A model generated the notes under the pieces. The model worked only from the letters and a program-made list of their open reading frames with translations. It was not told the origin of the DNA and made no database searches. A stretch of 64,000 nucleotides of DNA, from the NCBI GenBank assembly GCA_021158125.1, contig JAGGVF010000007.1:39661-103660 (forward strand), read 5' to 3'. A program made the translations under genes and the position numbers. Below, piece after piece: positions 50,389 to 58,886 of the stretch (positions are counted from its first letter, which is position 1; each line of letters opens with the position of its first letter). The DNA is from Candidatus Bathyarchaeota archaeon (GTDB taxonomy: Archaea > Thermoproteota > Bathyarchaeia > Bathyarchaeales > WUQV01).

Positions 50389-51147
50389 ATAAAACTTGTA
50401 ACAATAGGGCGAGGTGGAACCGGAAAAACCAGCTTCGTAGCTTTAATGACAAAATACCTAATAGAAAAGGGTGAAGACCCACTTCTACTTGTAGACGCTG
50501 ACCCGGACCAAAACTTAGGTGAAATGCTCGGCATAGACCTAAAAGAACAGGGCAAAAAGTCAATTTCCGAATTAATAGTTGAAACTTTTATTGAAGGAAA
50601 AGGGACAACTGTGGGCATTCCTCCAAGCGAACGTATGGAAAGCAAGATTTGGGAGAAAGGCATGTACGAAGGCGACTACTTCGATTTCATAGCAATAGGC
50701 GTAAAATGGGTTGAAGGATGCTACTGTCTCCCAAACGCAGCCCTAAAAGGAGCTATGGAAACCCTAACGAAAAACTACAAGTTCATTTTAATCGACTCAC
50801 CAGCCGGACTGGAACACCTAAACAGGAGAATAACTCATCAAATAGACGACATATTCGACATAATAGACCCTTCTAAGAAGTCCTTCGACCACGTTTACCG
50901 TGCACACAGAATAGCGAAGGAAGTTAAAATAGAGTTTAAAAACTTCTACGTGGTAGGAGGTTACCGTTATCCGGAAAACATGAGTGAGGAAGCTGAGAAA
51001 ATTACTGGAATGAAATTTTTAGGAAAAATCGCTTATGACGGAAATGTTGAGAAATACGTTTTTGAAGGGAGATCTCTCCTTGAACTCCCAGATGATTCTC
51101 CTGCCTATCTTTCTGTTAGGGAAATAATGAAGAAAGCGGGATATTAG
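50389..51147 (+). CDS. CooC/MinD-type ATPase
   Basis: The start is chosen at the ATG at 50389, giving about 252 residues. The deviant Walker A is GRGGTGKTS at residues 8-16, then VDADPDQNLGEMLGI and IDSPAGLEHLNRRITHQIDDIFDIIDPSKKS. This pattern fits CooC-like ATPases that insert nickel into carbon monoxide dehydrogenase, with a Cys pair (EGCYCLPNA) matching the CooC metal site. No CODH gene is in view. It ends overlapping the opposing small gene by 4 bases. Confidence 0.8.
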   Translation: MKLVTIGRGGTGKTSFVALMTKYLIEKGEDPLLLVDADPDQNLGEMLGIDLKEQGKKSISELIVETFIEGKGTTVGIPPSERMESKIWEKGMYEGDYFDFIAIGVKWVEGCYCLPNAALKGAMETLTKNYKFILIDSPAGLEHLNRRITHQIDDIFDIIDPSKKSFDHVYRAHRIAKEVKIEFKNFYVVGGYRYPENMSEEAEKITGMKFLGKIAYDGNVEKYVFEGRSLLELPDDSPAYLSVREIMKKAGY

Positions 51148-51422
51148 CCCAAAAGCTGCTTTAAAATTTCTTCTGCCTCTCTCTTATCTTTCATTTGCTT
51201 CATGAGAAGTTTTCCTGTTCTGTAAAGTCTCATAGATTTATCGCCGAAGTTTATGTCGTACGCTATTCCAGCAAGGGTTTTCACAACTTTCGCTTTGTTT
51301 AAAATCTTCTTGATGGCTTCGTCTCGCTTTTCATATTTTAACATTACAATTATGTCTTTTTCTTCACCGCATGCTTCCTCAACGTTTGCAACATACTTCT
51401 TTATGGCGTTATTATCCGACAT
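51144..51422 (-). CDS. Small unknown helical protein
   Basis: The 92-residue protein is mostly helical and charged (NNAIKKYVANVEEACGEEKDIIVMLKYEKRDEAIKKILNKA, then MRLYRTGKLLMKQMKDKREAEEILKQLLG). I do not recognise the family. It is the last gene on the minus strand of the cysteine desulfurase operon and overlaps the sufS start region by 11 bases. One Cys at about residue 18 is its only notable residue. Confidence 0.5.
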   Translation of the reverse strand: MSDNNAIKKYVANVEEACGEEKDIIVMLKYEKRDEAIKKILNKAKVVKTLAGIAYDINFGDKSMRLYRTGKLLMKQMKDKREAEEILKQLLG

Positions 51423-52650
51423 TTTCGATTCCCTTTAGAACCTCTATGAACCGGTCGATTTCCTCCTTTGTATTGTAAACGTAAAAGCTTGCTCTGACTG
51501 AGCCTTTAATTCCAAGCTTTCTATGTAGAGGTTCTGCACAGTGGTATCCGCTTCTAACCATTATGCCAAAGCCGTCAAGCAAAAGTGCAACATCATGCGG
51601 GTTCATTTCATCTATGTTGAAGGGAATTATTCCGCCCCTCGCAGTAGCATCTTTTGGGCCGTAAACTTTGACTTTTTCAAATTCTCCAAATCTTTTCAAG
51701 GCGTACTCGGTTAGTTGAGCTTCATATTTGTAGACGTTTTCCATTCCAAGCTTTTTCAGGTATCTTACTGCCTCAGCTAGGGCTACTCCGCCGCAAATGT
51801 TGGGGGTTCCCGCCTCGAACTTCCACGGTAAGTTATGCCAGTCTATCTGGCAGTTTCCTTCAGGTGAACTGCACTTAACTGACTTTATCATGCTTCCGCC
51901 GCCGAGGAAAGGCTCCATTTCATTTAAAAGCTCCTTCTTGCCGTAGAGTACTCCTATGCCAGTTGGGCCGAGCATTTTATGCCCAGAAAAAGCTAGAAAG
52001 TCTATGTCAAGTTTTTTGACGTCTACTGGCATGCGTGGAACCGACTGTGCCCCGTCAACAACTATTATTGCTCCATAATCATGTGTAAGCTTTGAGATTT
52101 TTTCTATATCGGTTATTGCTCCAGTTACATTTGACATGTGAGATATGCAGACGACTTTCGTCTTGTTTGTAATAAGTTCTTCTAGGCTTTTGGAGTTTAT
52201 GCTTCCGTCATTATTTACGTCTGCATATTTGACTTTGAAGCCCTTAATCTTCGATAGGATTTCCCAGGGGACTATGTTGCTGTGGTGCTCCATCAACGTA
52301 GTTAAAACTTCGTCTTCTTTGCTTAGTTTGTTTAACGCCCAAGAGTAGGCAACCAAGTTTATGGCTTCTGTAGTATTTTTAACGAAAATTACCTCCTCAA
52401 TTCCTTCGGCGTTTATGAAGCTGCCAACTTCTTCATGTGCATTTTCGTAAAGTTCTGAAGCCTCCTGTGAAAGGGTGTGAACTCCCCTGTGAACGTTTGC
52501 ATTATGCCTTTCATAGAAGTTTTTAATTGCCTCTATAACTTGAATTGGCTTTTGAGAAGTTGCGGCGTTATCAAAATATATCATTTTATAACCGTTAATT
52601 TCCCTATCAAGAATAGGAAAATCTTTCCTAACTTCATATGGATCAAACAC
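51412..52650 (-). CDS. sufS: Cysteine desulfurase, SufS-type
   Basis: The GTG at 52650 comes one base after the iscU stop and gives about 412 residues; an upstream start would overlap iscU. Motifs are IYFDNAATSQKPIQVIEAI, HRGVHTLSQEAS, VDGAQSVPRMPVDV, SGHKMLGPTGIGVLYG with the PLP lysine, and RSGYHCAEPLHRKLGI holding the catalytic Cys in a SufS-type loop. It releases sulfur from cysteine for Fe-S cluster synthesis. An IscU-type scaffold and a second desulfurase lie upstream in the same operon. Confidence 0.92.
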   Translation of the reverse strand: MFDPYEVRKDFPILDREINGYKMIYFDNAATSQKPIQVIEAIKNFYERHNANVHRGVHTLSQEASELYENAHEEVGSFINAEGIEEVIFVKNTTEAINLVAYSWALNKLSKEDEVLTTLMEHHSNIVPWEILSKIKGFKVKYADVNNDGSINSKSLEELITNKTKVVCISHMSNVTGAITDIEKISKLTHDYGAIIVVDGAQSVPRMPVDVKKLDIDFLAFSGHKMLGPTGIGVLYGKKELLNEMEPFLGGGSMIKSVKCSSPEGNCQIDWHNLPWKFEAGTPNICGGVALAEAVRYLKKLGMENVYKYEAQLTEYALKRFGEFEKVKVYGPKDATARGGIIPFNIDEMNPHDVALLLDGFGIMVRSGYHCAEPLHRKLGIKGSVRASFYVYNTKEEIDRFIEVLKGIENVG

Positions 52651-52651
52651 T

Positions 52652-53158
52652 TCATCTTTCCCCTTCAATTTCACCCATTTTCTTTGCAAGCATTTCTGCA
52701 AGTTCCTCTTCTTCTAATGCTTGTTTCTCTTCAAAAGTTTGTTCTTCGGGAAGCCACTCTGGCTTCTTCCCCTTTTGCTTATAGTATAATCTTATTGCCC
52801 TTTTGAGCGCTCCTACAGCTAAAATTCCACAGTGAAACTTTACTGAAGGTAGTCCTCCTACTTCTTTTACAACGGTTTTCCATGAAACCTGCCAAGCCTC
52901 CTTTAAGGTTTTGCCCTTAATAATCTCCGTTAGTATGCTGGAAGTTGCAATATTGGCTGCACAGCCGTAGCTTTCAAAACTAGCCTTTTCAATAATCTCT
53001 TTTTCCTCATCAATTTTTAAGTAAAAGGTTATCATGTCTCCGCAGGCAGGGTTTCCCGCTACCGCTGAGACGGTTGCATCTTCCATTTTACCGAGGTTTT
53101 TTGGGTTTCTGAAAAGCTCAAGAATCTTCGGGTTATATGGCAGTGGGGAACGTGACAT
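52652..53158 (-). CDS. iscU: IscU/NifU-type Fe-S scaffold protein
   Basis: The 168-residue protein has the scaffold core YNPKILELFRNPKNLGKMEDATVSAVAGNPACGDMITFYL, then SYGCAANIATSSILTEIIKG and VKFHCGILAVGALKRAI. All three cluster-binding cysteines are present. A charged C-terminal extension of about 40 residues (FEEKQALEEEELAEMLAKK) is longer than usual. It overlaps the upstream cysteine desulfurase by 1 base. Confidence 0.93.
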   Translation of the reverse strand: MSRSPLPYNPKILELFRNPKNLGKMEDATVSAVAGNPACGDMITFYLKIDEEKEIIEKASFESYGCAANIATSSILTEIIKGKTLKEAWQVSWKTVVKEVGGLPSVKFHCGILAVGALKRAIRLYYKQKGKKPEWLPEEQTFEEKQALEEEELAEMLAKKMGEIEGER

Positions 53159-54381
53159 TATGTTTCGCCCATAGACCCGTAGATTTTTCTAAGCCTTGCC
53201 ACGGCTTCTGGAATTACCTTCAAAACATAATTTATATCTTCTTCTTTATGGTAACGTGAAACTTTCATGAGTATGCTTCCGTGGGCTTCCTCAAACTTTC
53301 TTTCAATGGCCACTAAAACGTGGCTTGGCTGCAAAGCTCTCCTTGTGCATGCGCTTCCGCTTGAGACGTAAACGCCCTTAAGGCTTAATTCTATTGTAAG
53401 CGCTTCTCCTTCGCATTTTAGAAAACTTATGTTGACGTTGTCTGGGCTTCGCTTATCGCCTATCGGCCCGTTAAGCAAGGTTTCATCGATTTTGCTTAAA
53501 ATTCCATTTATGAGTTTATCTCTTAAGCGTTTCATATGAGAGACGTTCTGCTCAAAGTTTTCGAAGGCAAGTTCAGAAGCTTTCACAAACCCTACTATGA
53601 GAGGGGTATTTTCAATTCCAGGCCAAAGCCTCTGCGTACCAATTTGCCCTTCAATTATGCGTTGAAGCCTAAAACCTTCTCTTACATATAATGCCCCCAC
53701 TCCTCTTGGCCCCAAAATCTTATAGCTGCTAACTGTAGCCATGTCAACGGGAATTTTGTTGACATCGAATGATACTCTACCGTAGGCATCTGAAAGGTCT
53801 GCGTGGAAAACGGTGTTCGGATTTTTATCTTTAACTATGTCTAATATTTCTCTTATCGGCTGTATTGTGCCGATCTCGTTATTTACAGCCGAGAAGCATG
53901 CCAGAACAGTGTTTCTGTCGACAGCTTCCTTTAGCTTCTCAAGTTTTACAAAGCCCTCTTTGTCAACTGGAACTTTTACGGTTTTAAAGCCGTCTTTCTC
54001 TAGCATTTGACAAACATGAAGGATGTTTAACGGCTCAATTTCAGAAACAATTATCTTTTTACCTTCTTTCCTCTTTTTTAGGGCTGTTCCAATGATTGCC
54101 AAGTTGTTTGCTTCAGTTTCTCCAGGTGTAAAATTTATTTCTTCAAGGTTTTTGGCTCCAAGAAAGCTGGCTATTTTTTTAGCAGACTTTATGATGGTTT
54201 CATATGCTTCCCAACCAGGTTTATGTGTAAGCGTAGGGTTGCCGTAAGCTGTCTGATTAAAGTAGGGAAGCATAGCTTCAACTACTTCTTTGGGAACAGG
54301 GCTTGAATTCTCCAGGTCAAGGTAAACTTCCTTCTTTATGCCTTTATGAGCCTTAATCAACTCTTCAACGCTTTCAACCAA
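53158..54381 (-). CDS. Cysteine desulfurase, NifS/IscS-type
   Basis: The 407-residue PLP enzyme has the pattern VYLDLENSSPVPKEVVEAMLPYF, NPTLTHKPGWEAYETI, NFTPGETEANNLAI, FHADLSDAYGRVSFDV and VSSGSACTRRALQPSHVL, where the Cys after SGSA is the catalytic residue. The PLP lysine sits in VSSYKILGPRGVG. It donates sulfur to the IscU scaffold encoded next. Its promoter contains the ATAACnnnGTTAT palindrome shared with the iron-uptake operon, so both may answer to iron status. Confidence 0.92.
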   Translation of the reverse strand: MVESVEELIKAHKGIKKEVYLDLENSSPVPKEVVEAMLPYFNQTAYGNPTLTHKPGWEAYETIIKSAKKIASFLGAKNLEEINFTPGETEANNLAIIGTALKKRKEGKKIIVSEIEPLNILHVCQMLEKDGFKTVKVPVDKEGFVKLEKLKEAVDRNTVLACFSAVNNEIGTIQPIREILDIVKDKNPNTVFHADLSDAYGRVSFDVNKIPVDMATVSSYKILGPRGVGALYVREGFRLQRIIEGQIGTQRLWPGIENTPLIVGFVKASELAFENFEQNVSHMKRLRDKLINGILSKIDETLLNGPIGDKRSPDNVNISFLKCEGEALTIELSLKGVYVSSGSACTRRALQPSHVLVAIERKFEEAHGSILMKVSRYHKEEDINYVLKVIPEAVARLRKIYGSMGET

Positions 54382-54422
54382 GCTTTAACACCAATGTTCA
54401 CGGCTTTTACTTTTGCTAAATA

Positions 54423-54435
54423 ATAACAACGTTAT
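54423..54435. promoter_or_regulatory. Palindromic operator candidate, ATAACnnnGTTAT site 3
   Basis: The plus strand reads ATAACAACGTTAT. On the minus strand, the transcribed direction, the block is TTTATAACGTTGTTAT, which differs from the dtxR promoter block (26633-26648) at only one base. It overlaps the TATA-like box about 45 bases before the cysteine desulfurase start. Confidence 0.65.
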
Positions 54436-54477
54436 AAACATTCCTCAACAACACAACAAAAATAAAAAGAGAAAACA

Positions 54478-54810
54478 GGCGGCGGGTCCTGAGGTTCGGC
54501 GCCCAGTTTTTGCCAGGCTAACTTCGCCTCCTAACTCGTGCCCGCACCCCCTTGAGCGCTGAACGTCCAGACTTAGGTTGCTCCCTCCCGGGCCTGGCCA
54601 GGTTCGCCTGGTAAACGCGATGGCAAGCCTCCCTACAGAGGCTGCCCCGCGACCGCCAGCCCCAAGGGACGGGCATTCATTGGTCAGAGGCGATAAGCCC
54701 GGCAAGCTTAGACGCCTCAGCCTCAGCTTTCGGCCCGTCGTATAGGGGGTTTACGGTCGAGGCTCTAGGCCTCTCAGGGGACCCCTAGCCCCCCGCCTAG
54801 ACCCGCCGCC
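54478..54810 (-). ncRNA. Archaeal SRP RNA (7S RNA)
   Basis: The GC-rich block stands out against AT-rich DNA. On the minus strand it begins GGCGGCGGGTC and ends GGACCCGCCGCC, pairing as the terminal helix. Inside is the helix 8 signature GGCCAGGCCCGGGAGGGAGC (minus strand within 54577-54600), which binds SRP54. Length of about 333 bases is close to archaeal 7S RNAs, and long paired arms (helices 5 and 6) are apparent. A TATA-like AATAATAAAGG (plus reading, 54833-54843) lies about 27 bases upstream of the start. Confidence 0.93.
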
Positions 54811-54832
54811 CAATGAATGAAATCGAATCAGA

Positions 54833-54843
54833 AATAATAAAGG
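54833..54843 (-). promoter_or_regulatory. TATA-like element of the SRP RNA gene
   Basis: On the minus strand this reads CCTTTATTATT, about 27 bases before the inferred 5' end of the SRP RNA at 54810. This is the usual distance for an archaeal TATA box. Confidence 0.5.
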
Positions 54844-54936
54844 TTTATGGGACTTTCAAGCAGTTGTTGAGTTAAGTTTAAATCTGTCACTTTGTTTCAT
54901 GTGCTGAAGCAAACCTGTGCGCTGGGGTCTGCAAAC

Positions 54937-56679
54937 ATGGCTGGCCTGCGTTATGCAAGGTTTCCTTCTATTCCTAAGCATGCGAAAAAATGGTTACTTC
55001 TAGACTTGCTGGGTGCAATTGCGGGTGTTGCAGGTGGATTAGGGGCAATAGTTTTCAGAATGATGATAAGCTTTAACCATTGGCTTTTCTTCGATCTCTT
55101 GTTACCTCGCATATCCTTGTATGCATACGGGTTTAATTTGGCCTTACTGATTCTTCCAGCTATAGGAGGTCTCATCGTAGGTCCAATTGTTATGAAATTT
55201 GCGCCGGAAACTAAGGGTCACGGTGTTCCAGAGGTCATGGAGGCAGTAGCATTGAAGGGTGGTAGAATAAGGAAACGTGTAGCATTTCTCAAAGTTCTTG
55301 TTTCGTCAATTACTATAGGCTCAGGTGGAAGCGCTGGAAGAGAAGGGCCCATAGCTCAGATTGGAGCTTCAATAGGCTCTTTCATCGGAGAAACCTTAAA
55401 ACTTGACCCCCATGACATCCGGCTTCTAGTTGTTTGCGGATTATCAGCCGGAATTGCTGGTACATTTAATGCTCCACTGGGCGGTGCGCTCTTTGGAATG
55501 GAAGTCCTCTACCGTGGAATAGGCCTATTCAACGCTGTGCCAGTAGTTTTCGCGTCCGTAATAGGTGCAGCAATAGTCTCAGCATATTATGGGCCTAAAC
55601 CGTCATTCGTAGCCCACAACTTAACATTTACAAATCCCAGCGAACTAGTTTGGTACTTTATACTTGGCGTAATTTTCGGTTTTATAGCGGTTATTTGGAT
55701 AAAACTTTTCTATGCAGTGGAAGACCTTTTCGACAAATTTAGAATTCATGATAAATTTAAACCAGCTATCGGTGGTGCAGTGGCTGGTTTTATCGGAATC
55801 TTTTTCGCAGAATATGGCATAATGGGCGTAGGATATGAAGGCATCAATAAAGCACTTCTAGGAGAATTTGGAATAACCCTTTTGCTTGCGCTTGGAATAC
55901 TCAAAATGGTTGCAACCGCATTTACCGTTGGATCTGGTGGAAGCGGCGGTATTTTCGCTCCAAGTCTTTATATAGGTGCAATGTTCGGCGGTGTTTTGGG
56001 ATTGTTGTTCCAGTGGCTTTCTCCAGGAATGGTTTCTCAACCTTTCACTTACTGCCTCGCCGGAATGGCTGCGCTTTTCGCTGGCGCTGCTCAAGCTCCT
56101 CTGAACGTTATAATAATGATTCCTGAAATGTCAAATGATTATTCTCTGCTTCCTCCGCTTATGGTTTCTTCAGTTACAAGCTTCATAATAGCATGGCTGT
56201 TTATGCGTGGCTCCTCCATTTACACTTTAAAATTGGAGAGGAGAGGTGTAAAGCTGCGGATGGGCAGAACATTTGTTCTTGAAAATATTACAGTGGAAGA
56301 AGCCATGACGAAGAAAGTCATTTCTGTGAAGGCTGACATGCCCTTGTCAGCACTGGAACTTCTTATTGAGGAAACTCGTTATCATGGGTTCCCAGTAGTT
56401 GAAGAGGGTAAACTAATCGGAATGGTCACGTTTCAAGACATAAGTAAAATACCGAAATCCAAGAGACGTGAAGTGAAAGTTAAGGATGTATTAAGTAAAA
56501 AGCTAATTGTGGCCTATCCAGACGAGTCTGTTCAAACTGCACTTGACAGAATGTACAAAAACAAAATAGGTCGGCTTCCAGTTGTTGACAGAAAAGATAC
56601 AACTCGCATAGTCGGAATAATCACCCGCTCAGACATTATACGTGCATACGAAATAGCGACTTCAAGAACATTAGAATAA
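54937..56679 (+). CDS. ClC-family chloride channel/antiporter with CBS domains
   Basis: About 580 residues start at the ATG at 54937 (an upstream TTG at 54892 is possible). The ClC core shows GSGGSAGREGPIAQIGASIGS, the selectivity-filter type GREGP, and a later GSGGSGGIFAPSLYIGAMFGG. Two CBS domains close the protein (EEAMTKKVISVKADMPLSALELLIEETRYHGFPVV and KVKDVLSKKLIVAYPDESVQTALDRMYKNKIGRLPVV). It conducts or exchanges chloride. The CBS pair usually senses adenine nucleotides. The next gene converges and begins one base after its stop. Confidence 0.92.
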   Translation: MAGLRYARFPSIPKHAKKWLLLDLLGAIAGVAGGLGAIVFRMMISFNHWLFFDLLLPRISLYAYGFNLALLILPAIGGLIVGPIVMKFAPETKGHGVPEVMEAVALKGGRIRKRVAFLKVLVSSITIGSGGSAGREGPIAQIGASIGSFIGETLKLDPHDIRLLVVCGLSAGIAGTFNAPLGGALFGMEVLYRGIGLFNAVPVVFASVIGAAIVSAYYGPKPSFVAHNLTFTNPSELVWYFILGVIFGFIAVIWIKLFYAVEDLFDKFRIHDKFKPAIGGAVAGFIGIFFAEYGIMGVGYEGINKALLGEFGITLLLALGILKMVATAFTVGSGGSGGIFAPSLYIGAMFGGVLGLLFQWLSPGMVSQPFTYCLAGMAALFAGAAQAPLNVIIMIPEMSNDYSLLPPLMVSSVTSFIIAWLFMRGSSIYTLKLERRGVKLRMGRTFVLENITVEEAMTKKVISVKADMPLSALELLIEETRYHGFPVVEEGKLIGMVTFQDISKIPKSKRREVKVKDVLSKKLIVAYPDESVQTALDRMYKNKIGRLPVVDRKDTTRIVGIITRSDIIRAYEIATSRTLE

Positions 56680-57078
56680 CTAGGAAGAACCAGCTAATTC
56701 TAGAACCTTTTCTTTTATTTGCATGAAAATCCTTCGAGCATGACTTTTAGGAAGGAAATAGGGGTCCTCAACATTCCAGACAACTATTTTACTTGCACAT
56801 TTCGGGCATCTATCCATGATAATTCGTTTAAACCTCTCTTCCATCACTACTATTATGTCATATTCATTTAGATTCTTTTCTTCTAGGCTTTCACAATACG
56901 CTTTAAGATATTTCTCCGCATTTTCCTCAGCTAAAAACTGTTTAGCCAAATCGGAAATAAATCCAGCAGGATTTATTCCAGCCGAGTCAACTTTCCATTC
57001 CGGTTTAAATTTTTTCATTAGAGCTTCAGCTACTGGACTCCGGTATGCATTTCCCCAGCAAACAAATAAAACCTTCAT
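56680..57078 (-). CDS. Low-molecular-weight protein tyrosine phosphatase family
   Basis: The 132-residue protein has the active-site loop MKVLFVCWGNAYRSPVAEA, with the P-loop nucleophile at Cys7 and Arg13 (Cx5R), and the later general-acid region VWNVEDPYFLPK with an Asp. This fits low-molecular-weight tyrosine phosphatases and also arsenate reductases of the same fold. The substrate is not shown. It converges with the ClC gene. Confidence 0.85.
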   Translation of the reverse strand: MKVLFVCWGNAYRSPVAEALMKKFKPEWKVDSAGINPAGFISDLAKQFLAEENAEKYLKAYCESLEEKNLNEYDIIVVMEERFKRIIMDRCPKCASKIVVWNVEDPYFLPKSHARRIFMQIKEKVLELAGSS

Positions 57079-57282
57079 ATCTAGAGTTTAACAGTGCGTC
57101 TACAAAATAAATTATGCTAATTTACAACTAGTTGAAGTCCATAGAAAACCACATTTAAATTCTGCCAAATCAAAATCCCAAATAATTATTTTCATTTCAT
57201 AATAGTTATACTTAATTTCAGCCATGAATTAACAACGGAATTCAATTAGTTGGTAGGCTATTTCAATTTGAGGAAAATTTGA

Positions 57283-57618
57283 ATGAAGAAAAATAGGGTC
57301 TCCGAATGTTTGGTAAAAACTTTTGATTACGGTTTAAAGGAGATACTAGGCGAAACAGCTGCTTCGATTGTATATGAATATCTTGAGACAAACCTTTCGA
57401 TAAAGAAAGAGGAGATACCTGAGAAAATAGAGGACTTTAGAAGAGGACTTAAAAAATTTTTAAACACTGGCGCATTTGTTGTTGAAAAGATGGTTCTTGA
57501 AAAATTGTATGGAAGCTATGGCTTAAAGTTTGAAGAAAAAGAACAATACGACTTTGAAGATTATCTGAATGAACTGAGAAGAAAAATTGCAATGGATAAA
57601 ATTCAGAGAAAGAAATAG
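57283..57618 (+). CDS. Unknown helical protein
   Basis: The 111-residue protein is all helical and charged: VSECLVKTFDYGLKEILGETAASIVYEYLETNLSIKKEEIPEKIEDFRRGLKKFL, then VVEKMVLEKLYGSYGL and a basic tail. I do not recognise a family. A hydrophobic-acidic pattern in the first part suggests oligomerisation. It ends exactly where a convergent tiny membrane protein gene ends. No ribosome site stands out at its ATG. Confidence 0.5.
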   Translation: MKKNRVSECLVKTFDYGLKEILGETAASIVYEYLETNLSIKKEEIPEKIEDFRRGLKKFLNTGAFVVEKMVLEKLYGSYGLKFEEKEQYDFEDYLNELRRKIAMDKIQRKK

Positions 57619-57735
57619 CTAAGTTTCCTTCTCTTCTTTCCCATAGATTATATGTAGGAATATGAGAACTAAGGCGACAAATGTTAACGCCATTAACGTG
57701 TAAATTATGATTTGGAAGTACATGCCGACATTCAA
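57619..57735 (-). CDS. 38-residue single-helix membrane protein
   Basis: A TTG at 57735 behind AAGGTG gives MNVGMYFQIIIYTLMALTFVALVLIFLHIIYG and a charged end (KEEKET). The ATG at 57723 is the alternative start. The product is one membrane helix with a short cytoplasmic tail, like small subunits or regulators of membrane complexes. The ribosome site, clean stop and lack of overlap with other genes support it. Confidence 0.5.
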   Translation of the reverse strand: MNVGMYFQIIIYTLMALTFVALVLIFLHIIYGKEEKET

Positions 57736-57775
57736 ACTTTACACCTTGCTCTATACTATTATCTAGTCCCAATAT

Positions 57776-58186
57776 TTAAGTGGTAATTTCTGTCCATTCC
57801 TTCATTAATGTTTCGTAAAGTTCATCGCTTTCCTCAATTTGGTCAAACCAGTTTAAGGCTTCAGCTATTTTCTGCGCAATTAGATGATAACACATATGCA
57901 CTTCTTGGTCCATGACACGGAAGTAAAAGTCATCGCATGTACAAAATTCAGCAGCTGGCAAAATGAGGTAATCTCTCTCTTTTCCAACAACTACCCAAAC
58001 AACCCTTCGGCTTGGATTAAAAATGTATTTTTTAACTTTTCTTTCCCTGAGGGCTTTCCAAGCCCTTAAGAATCTTTTTCCGAAAATTGAGTAAAGCTTA
58101 CCTATGTCTTCTCCTGTTATTTTTCCTTCTTTTCTCGCCTTTTCAAGAACTTCAGCTAATACTTTGTCTTCTTTGTTTTTTTCCAT
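57776..58186 (-). CDS. SWIM zinc-finger protein
   Basis: The 136-residue protein has the SWIM pattern CxCx(n)CxH: Cys82, Cys84 in FCTCDD and Cys99, His101 in HMCYH. Around it are a basic N-terminal helix (LEKARKEGKITGEDIGKLYSIFGKRFLRAWKAL) and an acidic C-terminus. SWIM fingers bind DNA or partners in recombination and transposition proteins; a stand-alone SWIM protein of this size occurs in archaea, some linked to RadA-type recombination. It is followed downstream on the minus strand by the 38-residue membrane protein. Confidence 0.75.
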   Translation of the reverse strand: MEKNKEDKVLAEVLEKARKEGKITGEDIGKLYSIFGKRFLRAWKALRERKVKKYIFNPSRRVVWVVVGKERDYLILPAAEFCTCDDFYFRVMDQEVHMCYHLIAQKIAEALNWFDQIEESDELYETLMKEWTEITT

Positions 58187-58229
58187 CCTTTTAAAAGCCT
58201 TCTACATCAAAATTTGGGAGGTTAGAGGT

Positions 58230-58829
58230 TTACTCTATTTTTATTGGTTCTCCCTTCGGTTTTCTTTCCTCTTCCTTTGGCAGGGTTACTTCTAGAACCC
58301 CGTTCTTGTAGCGTGTTTTCGCTTTCTTTGGATTAACCTTGGCGGGAAGTTTGATTTCTTTGTAATACTTCCTTTCCGGGGTGTCCACTGAAATTGTTAG
58401 GCTGTCTTCTGTCCCATGTAGCTGTATGTCTTCTTTTTCAACTCCCGGAAGCTCAGCTATTACTTTAACTTCACCGTTTGTCGTGTAGACGTCAACCAGT
58501 GGTTCCCTTTCTTCCTTTATCTGAGGGCCGAAACGGGTTGGCTGAACATTGCCGAACTCCCTTATTTTCGGCTTTCCGTCCGGTCCTATAGTAATGCTGT
58601 AGCCGTAGACGAATGGGCCCCATTCACGTACTGTTGAGCCATCTGGAAGTTTTCTTTCCCTAACATATCCTTTAGGCACCCTCGACGTCATTTCTTTAAT
58701 TTCTCTTTCGAACATTCGTTCGAACTCTCTGAAAATTTCGTCTATGTCTTCAAAGAACCGGCTGCTAAAGAACGGGTATCTTCTCCATCTTCGCTTGAAC
58801 CAGTCTGGATAATCTTCGTCCCAGCTCAT
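58230..58829 (-). CDS. Hsp20/alpha-crystallin family small heat-shock protein
   Basis: The ATG at 58829 follows GGAGGAATATCA, giving about 199 residues. An N-terminal aromatic/acidic region (YPDWFKRRWRRYPFFSSRFFEDIDEIFREFERMF) is followed by a mid region (VYTTNGEVKVIAELPGVEKEDIQLHGTEDSLTISVDT) that is the alpha-crystallin domain. The domain ends at YKNGVLEVTLPK, and KPKGEPIKIE forms the tail. It prevents aggregation of unfolding proteins without ATP. Confidence 0.9.
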   Translation of the reverse strand: MSWDEDYPDWFKRRWRRYPFFSSRFFEDIDEIFREFERMFEREIKEMTSRVPKGYVRERKLPDGSTVREWGPFVYGYSITIGPDGKPKIREFGNVQPTRFGPQIKEEREPLVDVYTTNGEVKVIAELPGVEKEDIQLHGTEDSLTISVDTPERKYYKEIKLPAKVNPKKAKTRYKNGVLEVTLPKEEERKPKGEPIKIE

Positions 58830-58886
58830 TGATATTCCTCCAAATAAACAGCGACAAAAAGGCATTATAAAAATTTCTGTTAAAAT

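Noticed and set aside
54445..54705. Open frame of 86 codons on the minus strand in the SRP region
   Set aside because: It lies inside the SRP RNA, is GC-driven and has no domain.
54674..54819. A 10-base inverted repeat (CATTCATTGG / CCAATGAATG), one arm inside the SRP RNA and one at its 5' flank
   Set aside because: A 10-base match within about 350 bases can arise by chance, and the flank arm lies upstream of the inferred start, so it would not be in the RNA.
57449..57772. 107-codon minus-strand frame near 57.5 kb
   Set aside because: It covers both the convergent helical gene and the small membrane gene in another frame; the two smaller genes have better starts and composition.
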